Shown here: piece by piece, positions 51,698 to 61,015 of the stretch
Layout of the letters: each line of letters begins with the position of its first letter
Numbering within the stretch: the stretch's first letter is position 1
Source of the DNA: Frankia sp. R82
GTDB taxonomy: Bacteria > Actinomycetota > Actinomycetes > Frankiales > Frankiaceae
Direction of reading: 5' to 3'
Length of the DNA stretch: 64,000 nt
NCBI RefSeq assembly: GCF_023716925.1
Contig: NZ_JAMQQG010000001.1
Coordinates: 1 to 64,000, forward strand
Notes under the pieces: generated by a model
What the model was told of the DNA's origin: nothing
What the model saw: the letters and a program-made list of their open reading frames with translations, nothing else
The model's database searches: none
Position numbers and translations under genes: made by a program

Positions 51698-52648
51698 ATG
51701 CAACCCTTACTACCTCGTGTTGCCGTTGCCCTGCTCACCGGCACGATCAGTTTCGGCCTGACCACCCTGGCCCATGGTTCGGTCGCCTCCACCCTGACCC
51801 TTGGCGTGTTCGTTGCCGGCGCGGTGCTGGTCGTGGAGTTCCTACGGGACGTGGAGCGTTCCATGTCAGACATCGAGCGGACCATCTCCCAGGTGAACGA
51901 CGCCGCGCGGCTGCGTGCGGCCATGGAGAAGTCGCCGTTGGACGCCCAGCCCAGCGCCGCCCATCCGCTGCGTAGCCTCCTCGACACCGTGGTGACATTC
52001 GCTCCGCCGTCCTCGGTACTCGGTCGTCTCGTCACCGAGGAGATCCGGTCGCTGACCGCTCTGTTGCACGGCCTGACCGCCGAGGGGCCGGCGGCGTTCG
52101 CGGCAGGCTGCGAGGGCGAGGACCGCGACTGGCTGCTCGCGCTGACCCGGGCGGCCAGCAGACAGATTTTCGCGATCAGTACAACGGCCGCCGACGGTGG
52201 CCGGGGAAATTTCGAGGACGGGTTCTGGAAGACCGAACTCGGCCGGGATTACCTCAATGCCCAGCGCGCGGCGGTCGAACGCGGGGTCGCCGTCCGACGG
52301 ATCTTCATCCTGACCAATCCGGACGTGCTCACCAGCCCTGATTTCGTCCGGACCTGCGAGAAGCAGGCGAGTGCCGGTGTGGAGGTGCGCACGAACGAGG
52401 TGTACAACCTGTCCCCGTCCTCCCGGTACGACGACTGGACGGCCCTGTTCAAGGACTTCATCCTTTTCGACGACGATGTGAGCTACGAGGTGGAGCTGGA
52501 GGGGGTTCCCCCCACAGTGAGCATCGCGCGGACGAACCTTCGATATCATCGGGACACGCTCCGGGATCGTCGGGACAGGTTCGACGCGATCTGGGAGGCC
52601 AGCACGCCGTTCCCGGCCCCGCCCGCGCCTCCGCCCGATGCGGAGTGA
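51698..52648 (+). CDS. Membrane-anchored protein inserted in the SCO2521-2525 cassette
   Basis: A 316-residue protein with two N-terminal hydrophobic segments (PRVAVALLTGTISFGLTTL and STLTLGVFVAGAVLVVEFL), a short coiled-coil-like stretch (VERSMSDIERTISQVNDAA) and a C-terminal domain. That domain has WKTELGRDYLNAQRAAVERGVAVRRIFILTNPD and a later DDWTALFKDFILFDDDVSYE, a pattern like phospholipase D-fold sensory proteins, but no HxK motif is visible, so it is probably not a nuclease or lipase. ATG 51698 has GGGGAG six bases upstream; ATG 51692 adds two residues. It may tether the P-loop protein to the membrane. Confidence 0.7.
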   Translation: MQPLLPRVAVALLTGTISFGLTTLAHGSVASTLTLGVFVAGAVLVVEFLRDVERSMSDIERTISQVNDAARLRAAMEKSPLDAQPSAAHPLRSLLDTVVTFAPPSSVLGRLVTEEIRSLTALLHGLTAEGPAAFAAGCEGEDRDWLLALTRAASRQIFAISTTAADGGRGNFEDGFWKTELGRDYLNAQRAAVERGVAVRRIFILTNPDVLTSPDFVRTCEKQASAGVEVRTNEVYNLSPSSRYDDWTALFKDFILFDDDVSYEVELEGVPPTVSIARTNLRYHRDTLRDRRDRFDAIWEASTPFPAPPAPPPDAE

Positions 52649-52690
52649 CGGTCCCGGCGGCCGGGGCGCACGACGAAACGGGTTAAACCG

Positions 52691-53674
52691 GTGGACGCGG
52701 TCTATGTGGAGTCCTCGGCGCTCGCACGGACCAGCGAGGTGCCCCTGGCCCAGGTATCGGTCGAGCTCGGCCATCTGTACCTGGAGGATCTTCATACCGT
52801 CGATCTTGATCGGTTTTTTGCCCGAATCGCTCCCTGGGTCGACGAAGCCCGAGTCCAGGCCGTAGCCTGCCTGCCCGCCGGCCGCCGGCCGCGGGTAAGC
52901 ACCTGTCTGCTGCTGGACGACTACTCCAGTCCCACCGATCCCCAGGCCCGCCCGACCCCGTCACCGACCACGGCCATCCCCCGCCTGCTGGCCGCCGCCG
53001 AGCGGGCAGGTACCCGGCTGGACTACCTGGCGCGCGAGTCGGCCTTGGCACAGGGCCCAGCCGCCTCCTCACTCGCTGACCTCGTCGAGGGCCTGCTGGT
53101 GGCGGACCCGCCGTTCGGCGCCAACGGTTCGCGGCCTCCGGTCACCCAGACCGGCTGGCTGACCAATGGCCAGCGTTCACCGTCGACCGAGGCACGCCAG
53201 GCGATGGGGCAGCGGGCACGCTGGGCTCCACCGACCGAGAACGGTCGCCACCTGCACTCGATCTTCCATGACGTGGAGCTGTGGAGCAGCCCGGCCGGTG
53301 ACGGCACCCGGAACTGGTCCTGCGCCTACCTGGCCGCCGTGTGGCAGCTTGTCCGCCTTGGCGTGCTGCGCCGTGACGGCGGGAGTGCCGTCGCGGCCGA
53401 GCTCGTCGACCCGGCCGAGCTGCCCGACAGCTGGTCCGCACTGCCCGCCGTCACACAGGTCACCCGCACTCCGGCGCCATTGTGCGCCTACCGCACCCTT
53501 TCGGTACTGGACAGCCGGTTTCTGCCGGTCGAGGCCGCGGTGCGCACGATCCTCTGCCAGGTCGCGGCTGATCCCGTCACCGCCCGGCAGGCGGTGCGGC
53601 GAGCCACCGCCGAAGGGATCGACGTGCCGCTGGAGCTCATCAACCGGATTTCCTATGTTCTGCTCGGCCCTTGA
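52691..53674 (+). CDS. SCO2522-family protein of unknown function
   Basis: A 327-residue soluble protein starting VDAVYVESSALARTSEV. LGHLYLEDLHTVDLDRFF and STCLLLDDYSS may be parts of a conserved alpha/beta core with two acidic residues. No named catalytic motif was recognised. GTG 52691 is 42 bases after the inserted gene. The stop overlaps the next start (TTGA), so it is coupled to the SCO2521-type gene. Confidence 0.72.
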   Translation: MDAVYVESSALARTSEVPLAQVSVELGHLYLEDLHTVDLDRFFARIAPWVDEARVQAVACLPAGRRPRVSTCLLLDDYSSPTDPQARPTPSPTTAIPRLLAAAERAGTRLDYLARESALAQGPAASSLADLVEGLLVADPPFGANGSRPPVTQTGWLTNGQRSPSTEARQAMGQRARWAPPTENGRHLHSIFHDVELWSSPAGDGTRNWSCAYLAAVWQLVRLGVLRRDGGSAVAAELVDPAELPDSWSALPAVTQVTRTPAPLCAYRTLSVLDSRFLPVEAAVRTILCQVAADPVTARQAVRRATAEGIDVPLELINRISYVLLGP

Positions 53675-54672
53675 CCGGCGACAGCGCACCCGGCCCCCGA
53701 CCCACGCTGCTGCTCGTGGAAGCCCGCACCACGCTGCTGCGCCACTCGCACGCGGTCAACCCGGACATGGCCCGGGAGATTCTCGCGTTCACACCGGCCG
53801 CCAGTGTACGGACGACATCCCGGCCGCTGGCTCGCGCGGTGTCCCCGGACACCGTCGAAGGGGTGTATTGCAGGCTGCCTTCCGCCGCCGGGCGGCGCAC
53901 GGATGGTATTGGCACCGTGGCAAGCCGTGGAGTACTCATCGGCGGACGTATCGCGCTGGCCTCAAGTCGCACGCTGATCGCCGCCGGTCGGCCCGGCGTC
54001 CCGGCCCGGCGGCGTGGATGGTTCACTCACCTGGCCAACCCCGGCGTCCTGGAGCAGATCGGCCGGGCGGACGATGACGACCTCGCCCGCGGGTTCACTG
54101 GTCCCTCGCGTCCAGGCGTGCTGGACCTGGCGGCAATCGCGAGCCGACTGCTGGATCGGGTGCAGGCTGCGACCATGCTCGACGGCACCATCCCCCTGCG
54201 CACGGCGCGCACCCGGTTTCGCTTCGCCGTTCATGACGTCGGCCCGCACGGCTCCGCGCCGTCCCCTTCCTTCACCATCGACGACGCCGGGGTGCGGACG
54301 TTGGTCGTGCACGCCGCGCTGGACGCACCCGAGCAGCTGGCAACTCTCTGTGAGGAGATCGCCGCGCACGACTGGTTACTGACCACCATGCAACGGCTTG
54401 TGGACGGACTGGACGAACCACCGGCGCGGGCCGGTCGCATCGAACGGATCGCGCCGGCCGTTGAGCAGCTTCTGCATCTGTGGATGCCGGGGGCGCACTC
54501 GGAACCGGAGCTTTCGTGGGTGTGGTCGGCGTTGGAACGGCGTCCGGGGTTCTCCCGCCAGTGGGCCAGCATCGTCGCCCGCATCCGCAACGAGCTGGAC
54601 CTTTCCATCCTGCGCGCCCTGTCGGACGGTGCCGAGCCAACGCACCAGGCCCGGCTACGCCGGGAACTATGA
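53671..54672 (+). CDS. SCO2521-family protein of unknown function
   Basis: A 333-residue soluble protein beginning MTGDSAPGPRPTLLLVEART (TTG start). It contains TTLLRHSHAVNPDMAREIL and a helical C-terminal domain rich in Arg and Glu. No enzyme motif is visible. The TTG at 53671 overlaps the SCO2522-type stop by four bases. It is the last gene of the cassette; a 77-base gap with GACGAGGAG precedes the MscS gene, which may be read from the same transcript. Confidence 0.72.
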   Translation: MTGDSAPGPRPTLLLVEARTTLLRHSHAVNPDMAREILAFTPAASVRTTSRPLARAVSPDTVEGVYCRLPSAAGRRTDGIGTVASRGVLIGGRIALASSRTLIAAGRPGVPARRRGWFTHLANPGVLEQIGRADDDDLARGFTGPSRPGVLDLAAIASRLLDRVQAATMLDGTIPLRTARTRFRFAVHDVGPHGSAPSPSFTIDDAGVRTLVVHAALDAPEQLATLCEEIAAHDWLLTTMQRLVDGLDEPPARAGRIERIAPAVEQLLHLWMPGAHSEPELSWVWSALERRPGFSRQWASIVARIRNELDLSILRALSDGAEPTHQARLRREL

Positions 54673-54749
54673 CGCGGATCACTCCATCGACTCGCCTGTT
54701 CACGGGCAGGGCTACCGGGAACTGTCCCTGACGGACGAGGAGCCTGCCT

Positions 54750-56579
54750 GTGCGTGTGAGCGCCGCGCCCGATGTGTCCTTTTCGAACATGCAGTCGACT
54801 GTTGCCGTGCTGACCGTGGTGGCCGGGGCGGTGATCGTCGCTCTGGCCGCCTCGCTGCTGCTACACCGGGGAGCGCGACGGATCGGCCACCACTCGGGGA
54901 TCGTCGCCGATCTGGCCCATCGCGGGCGCCGACCGGTCCGCTTCGCCCTGGTGCTGATCGCCGTCCAGATCAGTCTGGGCACCACGCCCGAACAGGACTG
55001 GACCACCTCGGCCTCCCGCGTCTGCGGGGTTCTGCTGATCGCCGCCCTCGCCTGGTGTGTGACGGTCCTGGCGTTCGTGTTCGAGGAACTGGCGCTGCTG
55101 CGCTATCGGGTCGACGTGGTCGACAACCGGCATGCCCGAAGGGTCCGCACCCAGGTCAGCCTGCTGCGGCGCATCACGGTCGCGGTCATCTCGGTCATCG
55201 CCGCCGCGTCGATTCTCATGACGATTCCGAGCGTGCGGGTCGCCGGGGCGAGCATTTTCGCCAGCGCCGGCGTGGTCGGCATCGTCGCGGGCCTGGCCGC
55301 CCAGACGTCCCTGGCCAACGTGTTCGCCGGACTGCAGATCGCCTTCACCGACGCGATGCGCGTGGACGACGTGGTGGTCGTCGAGGAGGAGTGGGGCCGG
55401 ATCGAGGAGATCACCCTGACCTACGTGGTCGTCCACATCTGGGACGACCGGCGGATGATCCTTCCGTCCACCTACTTCACCACCACCCCGTTCCAGAACT
55501 GGACCCGCAAGGAGTCCGCGGTCCTCGGCGCCGTCGAGCTCGACCTGGACTGGGAGGTCCCGATCGAGGAAATGCGCGCGGAGATGCACCGGGTCCTCGA
55601 GGCCAACGAGCTGTGGGACCGGCGGGTGTCCGTGCTGCAGGTGACCGACGCCGTCGGCGACCACATCCGGATCCGCGTCCTGGTCAGCGGCAAGGACGGC
55701 CCGACCACCTTCGACCTGCGCTGCCACGTGCGGGAGGCGCTCGTGCTGTGGCTGCAGCGCAACCATCCCGGCGCCCTGCCGCGCACCCGCGTCGAGTTCG
55801 AGGCCGCCGCCCACCTGTTCGCACCCGCCACGGCCGGCTCCGCACCGGACCGGACCGGAACCGACGGATTCGCCACCGCGATGTTCGCCGCGGCCGCCGA
55901 CCCTCGCTCCGAAGCCCCCGGGACGCGCCGCCGTACGGCCAACAGCCACGCCACCACCGGAGACGACCGCAACGGTGTGGACGGTCACCATCGCGGCGGC
56001 ATCGGAACGCTCGTGCGCGGACCGGAGGACGGCAGCGCCGCCCGCGCGCCCGGCGACCGACTCCGCAAGCGTGACCCCGACGGCCAGCGCGGCCACGGCG
56101 ACAATCCCCGCCACAGCGACAATCCCCGCCACAGCAACGATCCCAGCGACGGCAACGATCCCCGCGACGAGGGCGGGGGGAACGGCAACGGACACGTCGG
56201 CTGGGAACCGATTGCCACAGTCGCCCTGTCACGGGACGCCGGCGGCGACCGGGACGGTGCTCACACCGGCGCCCCCGCACCAGCCCAGCGGGCATCCGGC
56301 GACCAGACCCGTACTGATCACAGAGCTGATCGCAGAGTCGATCACAGAGCCGATCGCCCCGGCGATTCGACCGGCTCGACCGGTGGCCCCGGCCAGCGCC
56401 GCAACGCCCAGCAGCCGGCATCCACCTCGTCGTCACCGCCCACCCAGAGCGAGGTGTCCCCCGATGCCTCACTGTTCTCCGGCGACAGCCCCGACGCCGC
56501 CCAGCGGGCCCGCGACTTCAGCGAAACCCCTGCCGACCCGGACGACGACCCGTCCGCCGAGGACGGCCGTACCGGCTGA
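54750..56579 (+). CDS. MscS-family mechanosensitive channel
   Basis: A 609-residue small-conductance channel homologue. Four hydrophobic segments precede the pore helix and beta domain: ASIFASAGVVGIVAGLAAQTSLANVFAGLQIAFTDAMRVDD is the diagnostic TM3-beta region with conserved A/G packing. The beta domain (WGRIEEITLTYVVVHIWDDRR) and vestibule follow to about residue 370. The last 230 residues are a long, hydrophilic, probably disordered tail containing an in-frame 18-base repeat (56100-56171). GTG 54750 follows GAGGAG. It should release solutes on osmotic down-shock; the tail may regulate it. Confidence 0.92.
   Translation: MRVSAAPDVSFSNMQSTVAVLTVVAGAVIVALAASLLLHRGARRIGHHSGIVADLAHRGRRPVRFALVLIAVQISLGTTPEQDWTTSASRVCGVLLIAALAWCVTVLAFVFEELALLRYRVDVVDNRHARRVRTQVSLLRRITVAVISVIAAASILMTIPSVRVAGASIFASAGVVGIVAGLAAQTSLANVFAGLQIAFTDAMRVDDVVVVEEEWGRIEEITLTYVVVHIWDDRRMILPSTYFTTTPFQNWTRKESAVLGAVELDLDWEVPIEEMRAEMHRVLEANELWDRRVSVLQVTDAVGDHIRIRVLVSGKDGPTTFDLRCHVREALVLWLQRNHPGALPRTRVEFEAAAHLFAPATAGSAPDRTGTDGFATAMFAAAADPRSEAPGTRRRTANSHATTGDDRNGVDGHHRGGIGTLVRGPEDGSAARAPGDRLRKRDPDGQRGHGDNPRHSDNPRHSNDPSDGNDPRDEGGGNGNGHVGWEPIATVALSRDAGGDRDGAHTGAPAPAQRASGDQTRTDHRADRRVDHRADRPGDSTGSTGGPGQRRNAQQPASTSSSPPTQSEVSPDASLFSGDSPDAAQRARDFSETPADPDDDPSAEDGRTG
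56100..56171. repeat. In-frame 18-base repeat in the MscS tail
   Basis: Four units start at 56100, 56118, 56136 and 56154; the first two are identical (GACAATCCCCGCCACAGC). They encode DNPRHS/NDPSDG/NDPRDE steps in the cytoplasmic tail. Confidence 0.9.
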
Positions 56580-56718
56580 CCGACTCCGGAACCGTTGCCC
56601 GCAGACGATTACGCAGGGTCGCTCCCCGCGGATCTCCGAGTGCGCCCGTCAGCCACAAAAAGTCACCATTCGATCATCATGAGTGCACGTTCCGGCCCTG
56701 TCGCCGTCCTACCCGAAG

Positions 56719-56800
56719 CCACCCCACGAACCGTGGTCGCTCAGCCCGACTCTGACCGTGCCCAGCGACCACGCTTCGCGCCCTGACCGCGGCAGCCCCT
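56719..56800 (-). repeat. Dispersed hairpin element, copy B
   Basis: Reverse complement of copy A with about 85% identity by eye. Arms at 56727-56741 and 56764-56778 pair over 14 of 15 positions. One pair differs from copy A by a compensated change (C-G there, T-A here) and both copies share the same single mismatch. Confidence 0.85.
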
Positions 56801-57040
56801 GATCCACAGGAGACTGCCCCACGGAACCCACCGGACCGGGTCGAGGGTGTCTGCCGCCGGCGGGAACAGCCGCGAAAGCGCCGTAACCGGCACGCTGCTG
56901 AATGCGGCGAACAGCAGGGATGACGGCCGCTGGCCCAGCCGAACCACCGGCGGTCGTCATCCTCGGCAGAGAACAAGACCCCGGTAACGACCTGCCGCCA
57001 GAGCGGCGGACGATCGCAGCAGAGCGGAGGCCGAAAAGCC

Positions 57041-57112
57041 GGATCGGCCACACAAACCAGATCGGCCACACAAATCGGATCGGCCATACAAACTGGATCG
57101 GTCGCATCGGGT
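57041..57112. repeat. 18-base tandem repeat, four copies
   Basis: Units of the form GGATCGGCCACACAAAYC at 57041, 57059, 57077 and a more diverged copy at 57095. It encodes nothing recognised. Confidence 0.88.
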
Positions 57113-57337
57113 GATGACGGTCGTCGACTTCGACAGCGCTGTCCAGCCATGGAAAGAACTCGGTCGTTGTGTTTGGAACGGGACGAAGGATTCCCGGACA
57201 TGACTGACGGCGGCCACGGGAGCCGCCGGTGAGAACCATGTCTGGTTCCTACCGGAGACCTCCCGTGACCGCCGTCAGAGGTGCTCGGCAGTCCCGGAGA
57301 TCACCTGTCGGTGCCGCCGTGACCAGTGCCGGTTCGA

Positions 57338-57649
57338 TTACCGGCGGGCGTAGCGCCGGCTACGACCGTGCGAGCGGCCGTGGCTGTGACCGGTGCCCAC
57401 GTTCCGCCAGATCAGCAGCACGAGGATGGCACCGATGATCGAACCGACGATGCCGGACGGCTGCAGGGCGCCTTCGCCCAGGTCCTTACCGAACAGGACG
57501 TAGCCGAGGAAACCACCGACGAAAGAGCCGATGATGCCGACGACGATGGTGCCGACGATACCAATGGGATCGGGCCCGGGAAGCACCACTCGCGCGACCG
57601 CGCCAGCGACCAGTCCGAGCAGAATCATGACGACAACGAATGTGACCAT
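57338..57649 (-). CDS. GlsB/YeaQ/YmgE (transglycosylase-associated) membrane protein
   Basis: A 103-residue protein with three short Gly-rich hydrophobic helices (VTFVVVMILLGLVAGAVARVV, GIVGTIVVGIIGSFVGGFLGYVLFG, GIVGSIIGAILVLLIW), the standard form of this stress-associated membrane family. A basic His/Arg/Ser tail follows (GHSHGRSHGRSRRYARR), made by a short repeat. The ATG at 57649 has GGGAG upstream. Despite its name the family has no proven transglycosylase activity. Confidence 0.92.
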   Translation of the reverse strand: MVTFVVVMILLGLVAGAVARVVLPGPDPIGIVGTIVVGIIGSFVGGFLGYVLFGKDLGEGALQPSGIVGSIIGAILVLLIWRNVGTGHSHGRSHGRSRRYARR

Positions 57650-57805
57650 TTTATTCTCCCTGCCGAGGTGACTGGTTCATTCGTTCCCGCCGACCCGGGC
57701 GACAAACACCTTATTTCAAGCTTCCTCTCGGACGCCCCGATGCCACCCGGACACCCCTGATGCCGCGAACGGCCCGGATGCCACCGGAAGGGTGCCGGGG
57801 TCCGC

Positions 57806-58633
57806 TCAGTCCGCCTTACGCCGACGCCGTCGGATCCGTCGGACCACGGACAGTACGACGACGGCGGCCACCACCCCGCCGGTCGCCCGTGGGTTGCCGC
57901 GAGCCCGCTGCCCAGCGGAGCGGACGGCCTTGCCACTGGTGGCGATGGCCTTCTCCGCCGCGGCGTTGGCCTGCGGATGCTGGGCCAGGCGCTCGAACGC
58001 GGTGCCGAGGGCCCGGTCCCGGGCGTCGATGGAGCGAGCGCCCGCCGCGGCCAGCCGCGGGTTCTCGGCGGCCTTCTCCAGCACGGTGCCGGCGACCTTA
58101 CCCGCGGCGTCGCGGGTACGTCCGGCGGCAGCACCCAGCTGCGGCGCCAGCGTCTGCGCGGCCCCGGTCACCCGCTGACGCACCTCGGCGGCCCCGGAGG
58201 CGACCCGCTCACGGGTGGCCGCCCCGCCCGACGGCTCCGCCCCGGTGTCACCGGCAGCCGGGCGGTCTGCCGCCGACTCGCCGCCGGGCGCCTCGTCCGC
58301 GGGTGGCTCGTCGGTGGCCGATTCGTCGGTGGCCGATTCGTCGGTGTAGGACGCCGCCGAGCGGGCCGGGGTGGAAACGGCCAGCTCGTCGGCGTCGGAG
58401 GGCGACAGGTCGACGGCCGAGTTCGTCGCTGCCGGTGGGGTGGGTGCGGTGGGTGGGATGGGTGGGGTGGGTGGGATCGGAGCAGACGCTGGCGGCTCGG
58501 GCGAGCCGGACCCGGCAGGGGTGGCCGCGGGGGTGGCGTTCGGCGGCGCAGCCGGGGGGATGGTGGGCCGCGAGCTGTTCGGCGTCACGATCAACGTGGG
58601 ATCGGGCGTCGCCGGGTTCGGGTCCGCTGACAT
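57806..58633 (-). CDS. Pro/Ala-rich protein with helical repeat region and C-terminal membrane segment
   Basis: A 275-residue protein. The first 140 residues are Pro/Ala/Thr-rich low complexity (including PIPPTPPIPPTAPTPP). A helical, apolipoprotein-like region follows (ATRERVASGAAEVRQRVTGAA, RTRDAAGKVAGTVLEKAAEN), then a short hydrophobic segment GGVVAAVVVLSVVRRIRRRRR at the C-terminus. The helical part resembles membrane- or envelope-associated repeat proteins. No family name can be given. The ATG at 58633 is preferred over ATG 58660 and GTG/ATG starts to 58729; the ribosome site is weak. Confidence 0.65.
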   Translation of the reverse strand: MSADPNPATPDPTLIVTPNSSRPTIPPAAPPNATPAATPAGSGSPEPPASAPIPPTPPIPPTAPTPPAATNSAVDLSPSDADELAVSTPARSAASYTDESATDESATDEPPADEAPGGESAADRPAAGDTGAEPSGGAATRERVASGAAEVRQRVTGAAQTLAPQLGAAAGRTRDAAGKVAGTVLEKAAENPRLAAAGARSIDARDRALGTAFERLAQHPQANAAAEKAIATSGKAVRSAGQRARGNPRATGGVVAAVVVLSVVRRIRRRRRKAD

Positions 58634-59167
58634 CGTCCTGGTTCCCTTCGTCTGGTCCATCTGGCCTGTCTGGCCTGTCCGGTCTGTCTGGTCTCGACGT
58701 CTACCCCGACCTGGCCTGCTCCCGCTCACCGCATGCCCCGTCCGGGACCCATGTGGCCCGGCCCGCCGACACGGTGCGGTGACCGCGGCGCGTCGTCGGG
58801 TCGGTGGCGGTGCCGCTGCCGGAGTCGGTGGCGGTGCCGGTGGTGGAGAAAGAGTTCACCGCCTGTTTCCCGGACGGCGGTACCCCATCATCGATGTTGA
58901 TAACACGACGTGGCCAGGGTGATGCTCCACTGCGCCGCAGATCCCATGGCGATAATGCCTATATCGGATCAATCTGGACAGATTTGCCGCCCGGTGGCCG
59001 CACACATCCACACCATGATCCATATCCGAACACTTCACGGACAACGGATGAGGTAATGCCTCGAGCGTGTTGCGGCGGCCCGACGTCGGTTACGGTGCCA
59101 GGGACAGGAGCAGGAGCAAGCTCGACAGCGGCCCCGGTGGCCGGGTGGCAGCTGGCAGGGAGTGCTC
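58634..59167. promoter_or_regulatory. 534-base divergent region
   Basis: Between the Pro/Ala-rich protein gene (minus) and the amidase gene (plus). TCTGGCCTGTC-type units recur near 58660-58695. The part from 58890 to 59060 is AT-richer (for example TATATCGGATCAA) and probably holds the promoters, though no -35/-10 pair is clear. No gene is called. Confidence 0.5.
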
Positions 59168-60826
59168 ATGGCCGACCCGCGACGAGCCTTCGTCAACTCG
59201 GACAACGCGGCTGCGTACGGCCCGGATCCGAACCCGGACAGCCCGAACCCGGACAGCCCGAACCCGGACGGCCCGAGTCCGGACAGCCCGAGTCGGGACA
59301 GCCCGAGTCGGGGTAACCCAGGCCGCCGGCTCCGTACCGCGGCCCACGGCACCGGCACGTCGGCGGAGCTGGACGGGGTGGCCGAGCTGGCCGCCCGGCT
59401 TGCCCGCGGTGAGATCACCTCACGGGAACTGGTCGAGGCGGCGCTCGGCCGGATCGAGGCGACGCAGTCGACCCTGAACGCCTTCCGCCGGATCCGAGCT
59501 GTGGAGGCCCTCGAGGAGGCGACGGCGGCCGACGCCGCACTCGAGGCGGCTTCGGCGGGCGCCGCGAGCGCTGACGCCGACGGCGCTCGTGCCACGGCCG
59601 CCAGCCGGCACCGTCCCCTGCTCGGCGTGCCGATAGCGATCAAGGATGACACGGACATCGCCGGGATGCCCACGGCGTTCGGGGCGATGGGCGAGTTCCC
59701 GCCCGCGGCGCGCGACAGCGAGATGGTCCGGCGGTTGAAGGCCGCGGGGGCGATCATCGTCGGCAAGACCAACACCCCCGAGTTCGGCCAGTGGCCGTTC
59801 ACCGAGGGCCCGGCGTTCGGGGTGACCCGCAACCCGTGGGATCTCGACTACTCGCCCGGCGGATCGTCCGGCGGCGCGGCGGCGGCGGTCGCGGCGGGGC
59901 TCGTCCCGGGCGCGATCGGCTCGGACGGCGCGGGGTCGGTACGCATCCCGGCGGCGTGGACGCATCTGGTCGGCATCAAGCCCAGGCGGGGGCGGATCTC
60001 CAGCGCCCCGGTGCGCGAACAGTTCCACGGCCTGACCGTCTTCGGTCCGCTGACCAGGACGGTCGCCGACGGCGCCCTGCTGCTCGACGCCCTGTCCGGC
60101 AGCCTGCCGAGCGACCGGGACCACCCTCCGGCGCCGGCCGAGACATTTCTCGCCGCGGCCGGGCATCCGCCGCCCCGGCTGCGGATCGGCCTGTCGCTGC
60201 ACCGCCCCTACAGCGGCGTGCCGGCGAACCTCGACCCGGCGGTGCGGGTCGCGGTGGAGCGGATCGCCGAGGTCCTCGCCCGGCTTGGGCATGAGATCGT
60301 CCCGATCGAGCCGCCCTACGGCCTGCTCGGCACGCTTTTCCTGCCCCGGTCGATGGACGGCATCCGCGACTGGGCCGGCCGGGTGCCCGACCCGTCCCTG
60401 CTCGACGCGCGCACGCTGGCGAACGCCCGCACCGGCCGGCTGCTGCGTCCGTTGCTTCCGCTGGTCCGGGCGGCCGAGCCGGTGGCCCGGCTCAACATCG
60501 CCCGCGTCTTCCGCCGGGTGGACGTCGTGCTCGCCCCGACCACGGCGACTCCGCCGCCGCGGGTCGGCGAACTCAACCGGGACACGAACTGGGCGACCGA
60601 CCAGGCGATCGTGGCCGCCTGCCCGTTCGCCTGGCCGTGGAACGTGCTCGGCTGGCCGGCGGTCAACGTGCCCGCGGGGTTCACTGCGGCGGGCCTGCCG
60701 GTGGGCGCCCAGCTGATGGGCCCGGCGGCCGCCGAAACGCGGCTGATCTCGCTCGCCGCACAGCTCGAGGCCACCGAACGGTGGCAGCTGCACCATCCGG
60801 GGGAACGTGTCGCCTACACCGGATGA
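59168..60826 (+). CDS. Amidase signature-family enzyme
   Basis: A 552-residue Ser-Ser-Lys hydrolase. Catalytic lysine is in [13 protein letters not shown], cis-serine in [16 protein letters not shown] and the nucleophile serine in [13 protein letters not shown], all in family order, which confirms an active triad. ATG 59168 follows GGGAG by six bases. Residues 20-50 are a Pro/Asp/Ser repeat ([15 protein letters not shown]) encoded by six 15-base units (59231-59320). The C-terminal half has the usual [12 protein letters not shown] and [19 protein letters not shown]. Possibly an aliphatic, indole-acetamide or peptide amidase; GatA is unlikely because GatC and GatB are absent. Confidence 0.92.
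   Translation: MADPRRAFVNSDNAAAYGPDPNPDSPNPDSPNPDGPSPDSPSRDSPSRGNPGRRLRTAAHGTGTSAELDGVAELAARLARGEITSRELVEAALGRIEATQSTLNAFRRIRAVEALEEATAADAALEAASAGAASADADGARATAASRHRPLLGVPIAIKDDTDIAGMPTAFGAMGEFPPAARDSEMVRRLKAAGAIIVGKTNTPEFGQWPFTEGPAFGVTRNPWDLDYSPGGSSGGAAAAVAAGLVPGAIGSDGAGSVRIPAAWTHLVGIKPRRGRISSAPVREQFHGLTVFGPLTRTVADGALLLDALSGSLPSDRDHPPAPAETFLAAAGHPPPRLRIGLSLHRPYSGVPANLDPAVRVAVERIAEVLARLGHEIVPIEPPYGLLGTLFLPRSMDGIRDWAGRVPDPSLLDARTLANARTGRLLRPLLPLVRAAEPVARLNIARVFRRVDVVLAPTTATPPPRVGELNRDTNWATDQAIVAACPFAWPWNVLGWPAVNVPAGFTAAGLPVGAQLMGPAAAETRLISLAAQLEATERWQLHHPGERVAYTG
59231..59320. repeat. In-frame 15-base repeat in the amidase N-terminus
   Basis: Six units: AACCCGGACAGCCCG at 59231 and 59246, then variants at 59261, 59276, 59291 and 59306. 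Encodes N/S-P/R-D-S/G-P steps in what should be a flexible leader. Confidence 0.9.
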
Positions 60827-61015
60827 CCTGCTGCGAGCCGCCGCGCACCCACGTCGGAACGAAGAAGGAGCCGCTCCGGGGCAGCAGGTGATCGCCGGGC
60901 AGTCGAGGAGCGGTGACGGTGCGTCGGTGTGACCGTCTGGTAAGATTCTGGTCACCTTCCGGACGTCCTGCCAGGGTCTCTGGCCGAACGCCTGGTCGGG
61001 CCGGGACAATGGCCC

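Larger units (their letters stand above)
56580..57337. other. 758-base stretch with repeats and no convincing gene
   Basis: Contains dispersed hairpin copy B (56719-56800) and an 18-base tandem repeat (57041-57112). Minus-strand open frames through the repeats are products of the repeats, not genes. The region lies between the MscS gene (plus) and the GlsB-type gene (minus), so both transcripts should end within it. Confidence 0.6.

Noticed and set aside
54861-56195. 444-residue minus-strand frame
   Set aside because: Antisense to the MscS gene and built of Gly/Val/Asp/His bias and repeat translation.
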